Below, piece by piece: positions 1 through 9,606 of a stretch of DNA of 23,510 nucleotides. The position numbers and the translations under genes are program-made. Under the pieces are notes generated by a model. The model was not told the DNA's origin and did not search any database. It saw only the letters and a program-made list of their open reading frames with translations. Each line of letters starts with the position of its first letter. Within the stretch, counting starts at the first letter, position 1. The DNA is from an uncultured Clostridium sp. (GTDB taxonomy: Bacteria; Bacillota; Clostridia; Lachnospirales; Lachnospiraceae), in NCBI GenBank assembly GCA_900541315.1, contig UQJF01000036.1:1-23510 (forward strand), given 5' to 3'.

Positions 1-1
1 G

Positions 2-199
2 ATTCTGCCCTATCAGAACGAACATTTTTCTGAGTACCGTACAAAAAGCGTACAGAAGTTTCGTTTTGAATTAAGTCAGGGCATTCGCAGTCAGATATTT
101 TTTTCCACTTTCGTGAAAAATATCGAAACACATATAAAATCAAATGCTATGACAAAGACCTTAAAACAGCTGATTCATCAACAAGTCTATCATTTATAA
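2..199 (+). CDS. C-terminal fragment of an unrecognised protein
   Basis: An open frame runs in from the left edge and ends with TAA at 197-199, giving about 65 residues of the C-terminus of a larger protein. The peptide is rich in Lys, Gln, Phe and Thr and ends in QVYHL; I see no motif that places it in a family. It converges on addA, and a strong hairpin at 243-286 lies between the two stops, which supports it being a real gene end. Without the upstream sequence it could equally be a chance open frame, since 65 codons is short. Confidence 0.4.
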   Translation: MLPYQNEHFSEYRTKSVQKFRFELSQGIRSQIFFSTFVKNIETHIKSNAMTKTLKQLIHQQVYHL

Positions 200-242
200 A
201 GTTGTAAAGTGGTGTAATATAACTATTATTATAACCATAAGC

Positions 243-286
243 AAAAGGACGCATGAAAAAACTCTCGTTTTTTCACACGCCCTTTT
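243..286. terminator. Bidirectional intrinsic terminator
   Basis: Two 20-nt arms (243-262 and 267-286) pair around the loop TCTC with only three mismatched positions. The outer arm is AAAAGG/CCTTTT and the inner arm TGAAAAAAC/GTTTTTTCA. Because the arms carry A-runs on one side and T-runs on the other, it can end transcription from the left-edge gene on the plus strand and from addA on the minus strand. The rest of the 200-366 spacer shows nothing else recognisable. Confidence 0.8.
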
Positions 287-366
287 GAATCTGGGCTACT
301 CTGAGGCATTTAGACCTGTGCAATCAAATTCGCAGACAAGTGAGTGGTTTAGTATCCAAGTAGGCA

Positions 367-3300
367 TTATTTTAACTGGACTGCTTTCCTCAATCCAAAG
401 GAGTAGATCCACTTTTCTTTTACCTTTTTGCCTGTAAGCTGGGTCAGTGCCCTTCCATAATAATCTAACTGTACCTGATATCTTTCTTTTAACATCTTTT
501 CCCCAGCTTCTTCCTCTTTAGGAACACGATCTGTTTTATAGTCGATCAGGATAAATCCGTCCTCTTCTTCAATATAGGCATCAATTACTCCCTGTATCAG
601 CACCAGTTCCTCAGATTTTGGGCCATTTTGCATTTCACTGGCCGGAATACCGATCATAAACTGGCGTTCTCTGTGAAGCTTTCCTTCTTTTTGGGCTAAT
701 GCCATCCGGCGTCCTAAAGAGCTTTCCAGAAATTTCCAGATATCCCATATAAAAATAGACTCATAGGCTTCTTCTGTAAGGAATCCCCGCTGGTACAGGT
801 CTAATAAGCTAGATTCCAGCTTTTTCTGATCACTAACAGATGGCAGCTCCAGACATTCCAATACACGATGATAGGCAGTTCCCCTGAATGCACCCTTCCT
901 ACCATTTTTTTCTGCTTTGTCGTCTGTACTGCTATTTTCAGATTCCTCACTTTGTGTTCCATGTTCCAGCCTTCCATCATGACCGTTTTCCATTTTCCAC
1001 ATGCTTTCCCACCAGGTTCCCATGTCTTCCTCTTCTCGTCCGATCTGGCTCTGCTTTTTCAGTTCTGATACAGACATCTGTGTATACAGCTTCGTATCAT
1101 CTGCATATGGATAAGCATAATTTAACGCTGCTTCCAGCTGTTTATTCATTTTCTTATCATAAACCTGACTGGTATCCAGGTTCAGCAGCTCTTCTTTTGC
1201 ATTTTGCCTTTCCATCTGACGTTTCAGTTCCTGTCCTACTAACTGGTCAAGCTGTATCTCCCTTACTTCCATATGTCCCACGGGTACAGCTGGTCTGGCC
1301 ATAAGTACCCAGTCTAAAAATGAGCCTGCCGATGAAAGGATGGTATATGGGATCTGGCCATCTGTTAATGACAGCTGTGACCATTTTTCCAGCTTATTTT
1401 CCAGGGAACGGTCTGTTCCTGTCATTACAAGAACCTCTTTTGCACGGGTCATGGCAACATAGAGTACCCTTAGTTCCTCTCCCATGGATTCCAGCTCCAT
1501 ACGCCGCTTAATAGCCAGTTTTTTCAGGGTCGGGGCTTTGGTCCGCAGATTTAAGTCCATTTCATCTGCAGCTGCCCCCAGATCTGCATCCAGAAGCAAT
1601 TGCCCATAAGCATCCTGCTTATTAAATTTCTTTCCCATTCCGGCTAAAAATACAACTGGAAATTCCAGACCTTTGCTTTTATGGATGCTCATAATACGCA
1701 CTGAATTTCCTTCATCTCCCGGTGATGCTTCCCCGAAATCTGTATCATATTTTTTCAGCTTTTCAATGTATCTTACAAAATGGAACAGACCTCTGTAGCT
1801 GGTGGAAGCATAGGCTGCCGCCTTCTCTGCCAGCATGTCCAGATTCGCCCTGCGGGTCTCACCAGCCGGCATAGAGGAAACATAATCATAATAGCCTGTT
1901 TTCCGGTAGATCTGATACAGCAGTTCATAAACAGGCAGATATCTGGCATCCTGACGCAGTTCATCTGTAAGTTCTGCAAATTTTCCTAGTTTTTTCCAGA
2001 TAGCATAGGCTATTGTTTCAGGAACTTCTACACGGCCAACCTGGATTTCATTTTTATGATCGGATTCCACGCCGGATATTTCCTGGGTCTTATTTTTTGA
2101 ACTATTTTCAGCTGTATTTTCATCCATCTTCCTGCATCTGCATTCTTCCCACAGCTTCCAGGCTGCATATACACCTCTGTCCTGGTTCTTTTCTGTATAG
2201 CGCTTATAAGCTGCCATCATCCATGCCATTTCATTATCATTCATCCCAATCATCGGGGAACGCAAAACTGCTGCCATAGGAATGTCCTGCATAGGATTAT
2301 CGATCACGGACAGCAGACTCAGCACAGTTTCCACCTCCGTGGTGGCAAAATAACCTGTCCTCGTCTGGGCAACAGCCGGAATCCCTTCATTCATAAGTAT
2401 ATTTACAAACACCTCTGACCAGCCGCTCATACTCCGCAGCAATATGACCATATCTTTATAGCAGGCTTTCCTGTAAGCCTGCTGATCTTTATCCCACACA
2501 TACAGCCCGTTTTTCTCATCTGTAAAACTTTTGATCTGCTCTGCGATCATTTTTGCTTCCAGCTCTCTGGCTGTATAATCTGCTGCGTCTTCGTCCAGCT
2601 GTTTAAAAGCTTCTGAACCTGTGTCCGCCACTAAAAGCTGTACCGGGATTCCTGATCTTTTATCTGTTTTTTCAAATTCTGCTCCAGGATACAGGGCTGT
2701 TTCCCTGGTATAGCGGATACCGCCCAGATTTTTGGTCATGATCTGGTAGAAAATGTCATTAATACAGGTAAGTACACTGGCCCGGCTTCGGAAGTTCTGC
2801 TGCAGTTCGATCATCTGGTAACTGCTTTCTTCCCGGCTATACGTATCATATTTTTCCATAAACAGCTCTGGTCTTGCCAGACGGAAACGGTAAATGCTCT
2901 GTTTTACATCACCTACCATAAATACATTAGGCTGCCCCAGCCGTTCTCTGGAAATGCTGCGGATCAATGTTTCCTGTACAAGGTTACTGTCCTGGTATTC
3001 ATCTACCAGTATCTCTTCATACTGTCCACTTAACTCTTTAGCGGCTGCAGACGGACGTAAAATGTCTTTTTCCTGATTTTTGACACTATCATCCTTTTCC
3101 CCCATATTGCCACACTCTGTACCTGCCGTATCTTCCGTATCTTCCGCTTTCTCTACCAGTACCTTTAATGCCAGATGCTCCAGATCATTAAAATCCAGCA
3201 CATTCCTCTCTCTTTTGGCCTCTGTATAAGCAGTATCAAACTGCTTTACCATATCTAACAAAACACTTATTACTGTTTTCGTATTGCGTATTCCCTGTGC

Positions 3301-4275
3301 CGCCTCTGCCTGCGACTGACTTCCATAAGTATCCCTGCATTTTTCCGCTGCTTTTTTCACTCTGGTACGGGTCTCGCTTACAAATGCCTTCTTATCCGGG
3401 TCAATGTCCTTGCTTCTGGCTGCTGCCAGACGGTCAAAGGTCAGGTCGTTTACAGCCTGGTAAAAAGCTTCAAAAGAACCTGTATCAGCTGCCTCTTTTA
3501 CCTTCTTTAACCGGCTTACATCATTCATCAGCATAGGTTCATACACCAGAGGCCCGTTTTCCTCTCTTGTCATTTCTAACGCTTCCTCTGCCTGTGCTGC
3601 CAGTTCTTCCATCTGAATACTCACATCTTTTAATAAAAACTGCATCCACACGCTGGAATCCAGATTTCCTGCTGCTTCTTCCTCCATCTGCTGCCTGCAC
3701 TTAAAAAGCCATTCATCCGGCCATGGGTGGCTCTGTGAAAACTGCCATGCCTGTAAGATCACATCTTCCATTGCCTTATCAGACTTTCCGCTGCCAAACT
3801 GCTCAGAAAACTGAATAAAACTATCATCTGCTTCCTCATAGCAGCTTTCTAATACCTGTTCCATTACATCCCCTTTTAAAAGGGTCAGCTCTCCTTCGTC
3901 CCCAATGCGGAATGCCGGATCAATATCCAGTGTATTATAATGATTCCGGATCAGATCCAGACAGAAGCTGTCAATAGTCATGATCTGGGCCTGTGGGATC
4001 AGCGCCGCCTGCAGCCAAAGATGTTCATTTCCCGGATCTTCCTTTAACTTTTTTTCCACTGCCGCCCCAATACGCTCCCGCATTTCAGAAGCTGCCGCAT
4101 TGGTAAATGTCATTACCAGAAGCTGATCAATATTTAAGGGAGAAGGACCTTCACTGATCATAGAGATAATGCGTTCTACCAGTACAGCTGTTTTTCCACT
4201 TCCTGCTGCTGCAGATACTAACAGGTTCCTGTTGCGGCTGTCTATAACCTGCTGCTGTTTCTCTGTCCATTTCAT
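367..4275 (-). CDS. addA: AddA helicase-nuclease subunit (RecBCD-like repair)
   Basis: Large subunit of the AddAB ATP-dependent helicase-exonuclease, which resects double-strand breaks up to Chi-like sites and feeds homologous recombination in the cytoplasm. At 1302 residues it is close to the usual length of about 1200-1250, slightly long. UvrD-type SF1 motifs are in order: Walker A AAAGSGKT at 22-29, Walker B/motif II DEYQDS near 422, motif V SIHKSKGLEFPVV near 865, and motif VI LYVAMTRAKE near 940. The C-terminal RecB-family nuclease has GVIDAY and the DYKT signature near 1225-1250, followed by QLDYYGRAL. An acidic, low-complexity stretch of about 30 residues precedes motif II and accounts for part of the extra length. 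The ATG lies three bases after the addB stop, with the ribosome binding site AAAGGGG inside the last addB codons, so translational coupling is likely. It ends at the terminator at 243-286. Identification is secure. Confidence 0.97.
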   Translation of the reverse strand: MKWTEKQQQVIDSRNRNLLVSAAAGSGKTAVLVERIISMISEGPSPLNIDQLLVMTFTNAAASEMRERIGAAVEKKLKEDPGNEHLWLQAALIPQAQIMTIDSFCLDLIRNHYNTLDIDPAFRIGDEGELTLLKGDVMEQVLESCYEEADDSFIQFSEQFGSGKSDKAMEDVILQAWQFSQSHPWPDEWLFKCRQQMEEEAAGNLDSSVWMQFLLKDVSIQMEELAAQAEEALEMTREENGPLVYEPMLMNDVSRLKKVKEAADTGSFEAFYQAVNDLTFDRLAAARSKDIDPDKKAFVSETRTRVKKAAEKCRDTYGSQSQAEAAQGIRNTKTVISVLLDMVKQFDTAYTEAKRERNVLDFNDLEHLALKVLVEKAEDTEDTAGTECGNMGEKDDSVKNQEKDILRPSAAAKELSGQYEEILVDEYQDSNLVQETLIRSISRERLGQPNVFMVGDVKQSIYRFRLARPELFMEKYDTYSREESSYQMIELQQNFRSRASVLTCINDIFYQIMTKNLGGIRYTRETALYPGAEFEKTDKRSGIPVQLLVADTGSEAFKQLDEDAADYTARELEAKMIAEQIKSFTDEKNGLYVWDKDQQAYRKACYKDMVILLRSMSGWSEVFVNILMNEGIPAVAQTRTGYFATTEVETVLSLLSVIDNPMQDIPMAAVLRSPMIGMNDNEMAWMMAAYKRYTEKNQDRGVYAAWKLWEECRCRKMDENTAENSSKNKTQEISGVESDHKNEIQVGRVEVPETIAYAIWKKLGKFAELTDELRQDARYLPVYELLYQIYRKTGYYDYVSSMPAGETRRANLDMLAEKAAAYASTSYRGLFHFVRYIEKLKKYDTDFGEASPGDEGNSVRIMSIHKSKGLEFPVVFLAGMGKKFNKQDAYGQLLLDADLGAAADEMDLNLRTKAPTLKKLAIKRRMELESMGEELRVLYVAMTRAKEVLVMTGTDRSLENKLEKWSQLSLTDGQIPYTILSSAGSFLDWVLMARPAVPVGHMEVREIQLDQLVGQELKRQMERQNAKEELLNLDTSQVYDKKMNKQLEAALNYAYPYADDTKLYTQMSVSELKKQSQIGREEEDMGTWWESMWKMENGHDGRLEHGTQSEESENSSTDDKAEKNGRKGAFRGTAYHRVLECLELPSVSDQKKLESSLLDLYQRGFLTEEAYESIFIWDIWKFLESSLGRRMALAQKEGKLHRERQFMIGIPASEMQNGPKSEELVLIQGVIDAYIEEEDGFILIDYKTDRVPKEEEAGEKMLKERYQVQLDYYGRALTQLTGKKVKEKWIYSFGLRKAVQLK

Positions 4276-4278
4276 CTC

Positions 4279-7200
4279 TTATTCATCCCCTTTCTTATTT
4301 TTATCCGTTTTCATACAGCAATTATCTTCAATCTCCTGCCATACTTCTTCCGGTTTCATAGAGCGCAGCCGCTTAAAGCCGTATCCCGCTGTTTTTGTAT
4401 CGAAACCGCAGACTGCATGATAGGGGCAGTAATCGCAGGCGGTCCTGTCCCCATCTTTGTAAGGGAGAAGTCCGTTTTCCCCATTTAAAATAGATTGACC
4501 GGAACGTTTTAACCGCCCGCCTACATAATGGCGCAGAACGTCAAAGCGCTTTTGTCCTGCTACACTGGATTTTGCCTCCTGAACGTAGCCATCTTTTATT
4601 GCAACAGGTATTACGTCTGACTCCTTCTGTATTTCACGGTCCAGGTGATGGATAACCTCTAAGTCACTGTTTACCAGACCGTTCATGCGCAGCTGTTTTA
4701 AGATCTGCTTTTCAATCTCCTCCGTGGTCATTTCCCCTTCTTTTTTTACCATTGGATCTTTAATATTATAGTAGAAGATCCCCGCTGGGACTGCTGTTTT
4801 ACCTGGATGCTTCCGCTCTTCCATTTCCAGGGCTGCATCCATATATACCACCAGCTGCAGCTGCAGGCCATAGTACAATGCCGCCAGGTCAAATGACGTA
4901 TTTCCTGACTTATAATCAATGATCTTTACATATACATGCTTCTCATCTTCACACAGGTCCAAACGGTCGATCCGGCCTTTTAGCAGCAGTTCCTCGTCCT
5001 CTGACAGACGTATCTTCATTGCCTTTAAATTATCAACAGCAGAAAAAGACACCTCAAAACCGGACGGAACAAAATCTCCTTTTTTTACCTGTTCTGCCAG
5101 CGCCCATATAGTACGGTCAGTAATACGCTCCACACGCTTTGCCAGATAAGTATTTCTGGCTGAACTGGACATAATGGTATTTCCATACTGAGCCGTTACC
5201 TGATCTACACATTTTTTTACCAGTTTCTTCCGCTCTTCCTCTGTAATATTGCTCCAGTCCATACCATTTTCATGTATCACCTCAAAGCACTGGTCCAAAG
5301 ACTGATGAAAGAGATTTCCCATATCTACTGCCTCTAACTGGTATTCCTGACGTTCCATTAATTCAAGACCGTATTTTAAGAAATGGGCATAAGCGCAGGC
5401 TGCAAACTGCTCCAGCCTTGTAACGCTTCCCTGAAGGTTCTGACCATAGAGTGCCCTGGCTGCCGCACGTCCGATCCCCTTATCTTCATAGACAAAAAAA
5501 GCGGCATCTGTCAGCTTTTCTACCAGCTTTTTATACTCTTCTTTTCCATAAAAATGACGGAATAATTCCAGAAATCCTCCCTGGACTTCCCTTAACTGAT
5601 CCAGATTTTTATCCCCTGCTTCCTGAAAGCCTGCGATCAGCTGCTGCAAGCCGTCTCTGCACGTCCAAACCTGATGTTCTATGGATGTTTCTTCCTTCTG
5701 CACCAGTTTTGGGAACAGTTTCCGTATCTCACCTACAAGACTGGACGGATGGCTGCTTTTTCCCTGACCGTTCATAGCTGCATAAGTGATCACCAATTGA
5801 TCTGAGGGCTTGGAAAGCATAAGATAAAGGTAAAATTTCTGGATACAGCCCTCTTCTCTTGCAGTAGGAGCCAGTTCCATGTGCAGGCTCTTAAATACCT
5901 CACGGTCCCCGTCATTTAACAGGCTTCCCCCTGCTTTCCTCTGTGGTACAATGCCTTCATTGACACCTGTAAAAAACAATACCTTTACAGATTCCAGACG
6001 GCTTCGGGTAATATCACCGATCATCACCTGATCCGCAGTTGCAGGAAGCACACCGATCTTTATTTCTTCAAAACCAGCATCCAGGATCTGGATATAGTTT
6101 TTCATATCTGCCTTTTCTTCCCCTAAAAGACCCTCTAACCGTTCTAACAGTTCCATGACCCGTTCATAGACCTGACTGTATTCTCTTGCCCTGTTCTCGT
6201 CTCCCGGTTCTTTCCGTTCCAGGAAATAAGCACTGAAGCTTTCCAGCTTTTCCTCCAGTTTCATAGTCTCAAGGGTCTGGCGCAAAACCGCAGTAACAGA
6301 AGAAATCGTGGCGTTTTCTTCTTTAAATGCCCGGCGCAGTGTTTTTAAAGGCTCTAACACCCATATACGATACTGGTTCAGTTCTTCTAAATTCAGCCTC
6401 TCGCCGCCTCTGCATGGCTTCTCCCAGGTCATATCCCAGTTTTTCCAGCCTCTTATCCCCAAAGCCCTTGCATAATTTTCCATGCGGTCTGTCAGCACCT
6501 GCGCCTCATCTGGGCTATACTGCTCATCATATACAAAGCCTGTTTTTAAATACCGGAAAATGCTTTCATAGGAGCATTCCTTTACTGCATCCAAAGCTGC
6601 TCTTATAAGCTCAATAAAAGGATTTTCCAGAATGCTTTTCTTATCATCTAAAAAATAAGGAATACCCGCCTCATCAAACCGGTGGGCGATCTCTTTTCCA
6701 TAGGAAGCCAGATCTCCTGTAACTACCGCCATATCCCGGTAACGCAGTCCCTCTTTCTGTACCTTCTCATTAATACAGCTGCATACAAAGGCAGTTTCTT
6801 CTGCCGGATTTTTTCCTCTGTAGATCAGGATATTTCCCGGCTGTTTTTCCCAGATCTTCCCACTATACCGGTACAGATTCTGTTCCAGAAAATCCAGCTC
6901 CGGACTGTCTTTAAAACGCCAGGCCGGCCGGTGATCACACCACACCTCTTTTTCTACCGGGATGTGGTGCTCCTCTGCCATTTTCTTCAATCTGCACACT
7001 GTATGGCGGCCCATGTAGAATAAGTGCTGCATACTGCATTCTTTATACAGCATTTCCCTTTGGTCTGCGCTAATACAGCATAAAACCTCTCTTGCATGGA
7101 TCATGAACAACTGGACCAGACGGTACTGCACAGGTGTAAAGCCAGTATAACCATCCAACAGAATGACGCTGCTTTTTAATGGCTCCCACTGAGGCAGTTT

Positions 7201-7755
7201 CCTGCACAAAATATCCAGGATTTCCTCTGCGGTAATGTAATGGGACTCTATATAATCTTTAAAGCCTTTATAAATATTCTTTAAATCTCCCAGTTTTTCT
7301 TTTAAAAGGGTTCTGTCCGTCTCTTCTTCCACCATTTCCAGATCTTCCACACTGACACCATACTGGCTCAGTTCTGATATCTGGGATTTTAACTGGCTGA
7401 TAAAGCCAGGCTGTTCTAAATGTCCGCCGTAGAGATTTAAATCCTTTTTAAGCTTTCCAGCTACTTTTCGGATGACCATGGATTTACCCATATCGTCAAG
7501 GACCGCCGGAAGCTGCACTCCCAGATCCTCAAATACCCGGTAAGCCAGACGTTTAAAGCTTAAAACATCAATATTTAAAAGGCCGTGTCTGGGATGCAGG
7601 CGCACCAGCTCCTTCTGGGTCTGCATGGTATATTGTTCCGGTACAATAAAAAGATACTGTATTTCCGGATGCTCCTGTGACTCTTTTATCACCTTTTCAT
7701 AAAGATATCTTGTTTTTCCGGAGCCGCTGCCTCCTGCAATAAACTGCAATGACAT
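4279..7755 (-). CDS. addB: AddB helicase-nuclease subunit with 4Fe-4S site
   Basis: Partner subunit of AddA (1158 residues; Bacillus AddB is about 1166). In the family, AddB contributes Chi recognition and a second nuclease but little helicase activity. The N-terminus has the Walker A loop GGSGSGKT at 8-15. The iron-sulfur cysteines expected to staple the nuclease domain are all present: C787 in QFAACAYAHF, and C1107, C1110 and C1116 in the CDYCPYHAVC cluster near the C-terminus. The nuclease core shows GRIDRLDL, IIDYKSG and LQLVVYMDA. The ATG at 7755 has AAAGG eight bases upstream. It is the first gene of addB-addA; the only spacer in front is 53 bp shared with the divergent gene at 7809, so its promoter probably overlaps that gene or spacer. 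I could not define it. Confidence 0.97.
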   Translation of the reverse strand: MSLQFIAGGSGSGKTRYLYEKVIKESQEHPEIQYLFIVPEQYTMQTQKELVRLHPRHGLLNIDVLSFKRLAYRVFEDLGVQLPAVLDDMGKSMVIRKVAGKLKKDLNLYGGHLEQPGFISQLKSQISELSQYGVSVEDLEMVEEETDRTLLKEKLGDLKNIYKGFKDYIESHYITAEEILDILCRKLPQWEPLKSSVILLDGYTGFTPVQYRLVQLFMIHAREVLCCISADQREMLYKECSMQHLFYMGRHTVCRLKKMAEEHHIPVEKEVWCDHRPAWRFKDSPELDFLEQNLYRYSGKIWEKQPGNILIYRGKNPAEETAFVCSCINEKVQKEGLRYRDMAVVTGDLASYGKEIAHRFDEAGIPYFLDDKKSILENPFIELIRAALDAVKECSYESIFRYLKTGFVYDEQYSPDEAQVLTDRMENYARALGIRGWKNWDMTWEKPCRGGERLNLEELNQYRIWVLEPLKTLRRAFKEENATISSVTAVLRQTLETMKLEEKLESFSAYFLERKEPGDENRAREYSQVYERVMELLERLEGLLGEEKADMKNYIQILDAGFEEIKIGVLPATADQVMIGDITRSRLESVKVLFFTGVNEGIVPQRKAGGSLLNDGDREVFKSLHMELAPTAREEGCIQKFYLYLMLSKPSDQLVITYAAMNGQGKSSHPSSLVGEIRKLFPKLVQKEETSIEHQVWTCRDGLQQLIAGFQEAGDKNLDQLREVQGGFLELFRHFYGKEEYKKLVEKLTDAAFFVYEDKGIGRAAARALYGQNLQGSVTRLEQFAACAYAHFLKYGLELMERQEYQLEAVDMGNLFHQSLDQCFEVIHENGMDWSNITEEERKKLVKKCVDQVTAQYGNTIMSSSARNTYLAKRVERITDRTIWALAEQVKKGDFVPSGFEVSFSAVDNLKAMKIRLSEDEELLLKGRIDRLDLCEDEKHVYVKIIDYKSGNTSFDLAALYYGLQLQLVVYMDAALEMEERKHPGKTAVPAGIFYYNIKDPMVKKEGEMTTEEIEKQILKQLRMNGLVNSDLEVIHHLDREIQKESDVIPVAIKDGYVQEAKSSVAGQKRFDVLRHYVGGRLKRSGQSILNGENGLLPYKDGDRTACDYCPYHAVCGFDTKTAGYGFKRLRSMKPEEVWQEIEDNCCMKTDKNKKGDE

Positions 7756-7808
7756 ATTTTTACCTTTCCTTTCATATGATGTAACAAATTCCCCCAGAGG
7801 TCTTCCCT

Positions 7809-8237
7809 ATGAGTTCAAAGACAAAGATCGTTGTGCTGCGGATGAAAGAGGTTATCTACACGGGCATTTTTATTGGTCTTGCCCTCCTTTTGCTCATCCT
7901 GTGCTTTATCATGTTCCGGCCTGCAAAAAAAGAAGCATCTACATCCTCCGGTCTCTACATACCCGGTCTCTACAGTGCCAGCCTTACCCTTGGAAATGAG
8001 CAGGTAAATGTGGAAGTGACTGTTGACAGTGACCAGATCTTAGATGTAAGCCTGGTACATTTAAATGAAGCTGTTTCCACCATGTACCCATTAATGCAGC
8101 CATCTATGGAAGAACTGGCACCTCAGATCCTAAGCACCCAATCCACGGAAAATCTCACCTTTCCGGAATCTTCCCGCTATACCTGCTCTGCCCTTTTGAA
8201 AGCAGTGGATACAGCGCTTTTAAAAGCCCGCAGATGA
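7809..8237 (+). CDS. Small membrane-anchored FMN-binding-like protein
   Basis: A 142-residue protein with a short basic N-terminus, one strong transmembrane helix (about 15-36) and an extracytoplasmic domain of about 95 residues. That domain follows the FMN-binding (RnfG/NqrC-like) pattern: a GLYSASL opening strand, then alternating hydrophobic strands with VEVTVDSDQILDVSLVH, then a C-terminal helix SALLKAVDTALLKA. In flavinylated members the helix is preceded by SGAT, whose Thr carries FMN; here the spot reads ESSRYT, so covalent flavin attachment is doubtful. Start ATG has AGAGG eight bases upstream; an in-frame ATG at codon 12 has no such site. It stands alone, divergent from addB, and ends at the 8287-8319 terminator. 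The gene is likely real; the fold assignment is inference from pattern only. Confidence 0.7.
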   Translation: MSSKTKIVVLRMKEVIYTGIFIGLALLLLILCFIMFRPAKKEASTSSGLYIPGLYSASLTLGNEQVNVEVTVDSDQILDVSLVHLNEAVSTMYPLMQPSMEELAPQILSTQSTENLTFPESSRYTCSALLKAVDTALLKARR

Positions 8238-8286
8238 TGTACTGATTTTATCCTATACTCTCCTTTGTAAATGCACGAAAGTGCAT

Positions 8287-8319
8287 AAAGGCCGCCGCAT
8301 TTTTCTTTGCGGCAGCCTT
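8287..8319. terminator. Bidirectional intrinsic terminator
   Basis: A 13-nt stem (AAAGGC, one mismatch, GCCGCA pairing with TGCGGC and GCCTTT) closes a 7-nt T-rich loop. T-runs on both strands flank it, so it serves both the plus gene ending at 8237 and the minus operon ending with hflX at 8340. A smaller hairpin, TGCAC-GAAA-GTGCA, sits just upstream at about 8272-8285. Confidence 0.85.
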
Positions 8320-8339
8320 TTATCTCATTCTTCCAAGCC

Positions 8340-9602
8340 TTATTTTTCCGGTATATCAGTATACAGCCCGGCAAACAGCTCTGCCGGTACATAGGCTGTT
8401 ACTTTTATGCCTTCTTCTGTATATTCTTCTGAAAGCAGCTGGCCATATTTGCGTATGCTCTGCAGCTTTCCTGCCTGTGTATAAGGATACACCTTTTCCA
8501 GATAAACTCTCCTACTGCGAATGATATTTCCAAGGATCTCTTCCAGTTCATGTAAGCCATCCCCGCATTTAGCTGAAATACGAACCTGGTAATCTGCAGA
8601 AAAATCCCTTGGAATGGGCAGACCACTTTCTTCCAGTTTATCTGTTTTATTAAATACTGTAACAACAGTCTTATCTGTAATTCCCAGTTCCCGTAGCGTC
8701 TCTTTGACCACATGCATATGCATGTCCATCTGGGGATCAGAACAGTCCACTACATTAAGGACGATATCGCAGTAACGCGCCTCTTCCAGAGTACTTTTAA
8801 ATGCCTCTACCAGATGATGAGGCAGTTTGTTAATAAATCCAACTGTATCTGTCAGTAAAATCTGCTGTCCGTCTGCCAGTGTAAAGCTTCTGGTAGTTGG
8901 ATCCAGTGTGGCAAACAGCTTATCTTCTGCTAAAATCCCGGCACCTGTCAGACGATTTAATAACGTGGATTTTCCTGCATTTGTATAGCCTACAATGGCA
9001 GCAGTCAATGCATAGTCTTTTCCACGCTGCTGTCTTGTAACCTCACGGTGGCGTTTCACATCTTCCAGTTCTTTCTTTAACTGTCCAATGCGCTGGTGGA
9101 TCAGGCGGCGGTCTGTCTCCAGCTTTTTCTCACCTGGTCCTCTTGTACCGATACCACCACCCAGTCTTGAAAGCGAGGAACGCATTCCTACCAGACGAAT
9201 GGCCCGGTATTTCAGCTGAGCCAGTTCTACCTGGATTTTTCCCTCTCTTGTATTGGCTCTGGATGCAAAAATGTCTAAAATAACCATGGTACGGTCCATG
9301 ACCTTTGTATCCAGGACATCTTCCAGATTTTTAAGCTGGGCCGGTGAAAGCTCATCGTCACAGATCACGCCGGTAGCTCCTGTTTCATAAAGCATTTCCC
9401 GCAGTTCCTGAAGCTTTCCCTTTCCCAGATAGGTTCCTGGATGAATGCTTTCCCGGTTCTGGATCACCCGGCCTACAGTCTTTGCCCCGGCAGTATCTGC
9501 CAGTTCTTTTAACTCATCCAGAGAGCTTTCTGCCTGATCTGTCTCACTGGTGCTTACCGCTGCCAGTATGACCCGTTCTTCCAGTTTACTTAAATCAATC
9601 AC
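8340..9602 (-). CDS. hflX: GTPase HflX
   Basis: HflX is a TRAFAC-class GTPase that binds the large ribosomal subunit and, in studied bacteria, rescues or splits stalled or hibernating 70S ribosomes. The protein of 420 residues has the HflX N-terminal domain with the glycine-rich linker SRLGGGIGTRGPGEKKLE, then a G domain: G1 GYTNAGKST at 205-213, switch region FATLDPTTR, G3 DTVGF at 252-256, G4 NKTD at 318-321 and G5 SAKCG. The start codon is GTG (9600-9602), not ATG: no in-frame ATG lies nearby, and AGGAGG sits 12 bases upstream, inside the last codons of the preceding gene. Only four bases separate it from the TPR gene, so it is the last gene of that operon, followed by the shared terminator. 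Confidence 0.96.
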   Translation of the reverse strand: MIDLSKLEERVILAAVSTSETDQAESSLDELKELADTAGAKTVGRVIQNRESIHPGTYLGKGKLQELREMLYETGATGVICDDELSPAQLKNLEDVLDTKVMDRTMVILDIFASRANTREGKIQVELAQLKYRAIRLVGMRSSLSRLGGGIGTRGPGEKKLETDRRLIHQRIGQLKKELEDVKRHREVTRQQRGKDYALTAAIVGYTNAGKSTLLNRLTGAGILAEDKLFATLDPTTRSFTLADGQQILLTDTVGFINKLPHHLVEAFKSTLEEARYCDIVLNVVDCSDPQMDMHMHVVKETLRELGITDKTVVTVFNKTDKLEESGLPIPRDFSADYQVRISAKCGDGLHELEEILGNIIRSRRVYLEKVYPYTQAGKLQSIRKYGQLLSEEYTEEGIKVTAYVPAELFAGLYTDIPEK

Positions 9603-9606
9603 CGGT

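Noticed and set aside
1..199. Transposase remnant at the left edge
   Set aside because: The 65-residue fragment shows no DDE or tyrosine recombinase motif and no terminal inverted repeat nearby, so I leave it unassigned.
5451..5777. Several 60-140-residue plus-strand frames inside addA and addB
   Set aside because: All are shadows of the two long verified minus-strand genes, Ser/Phe/Leu-rich in the way complementary frames usually are.
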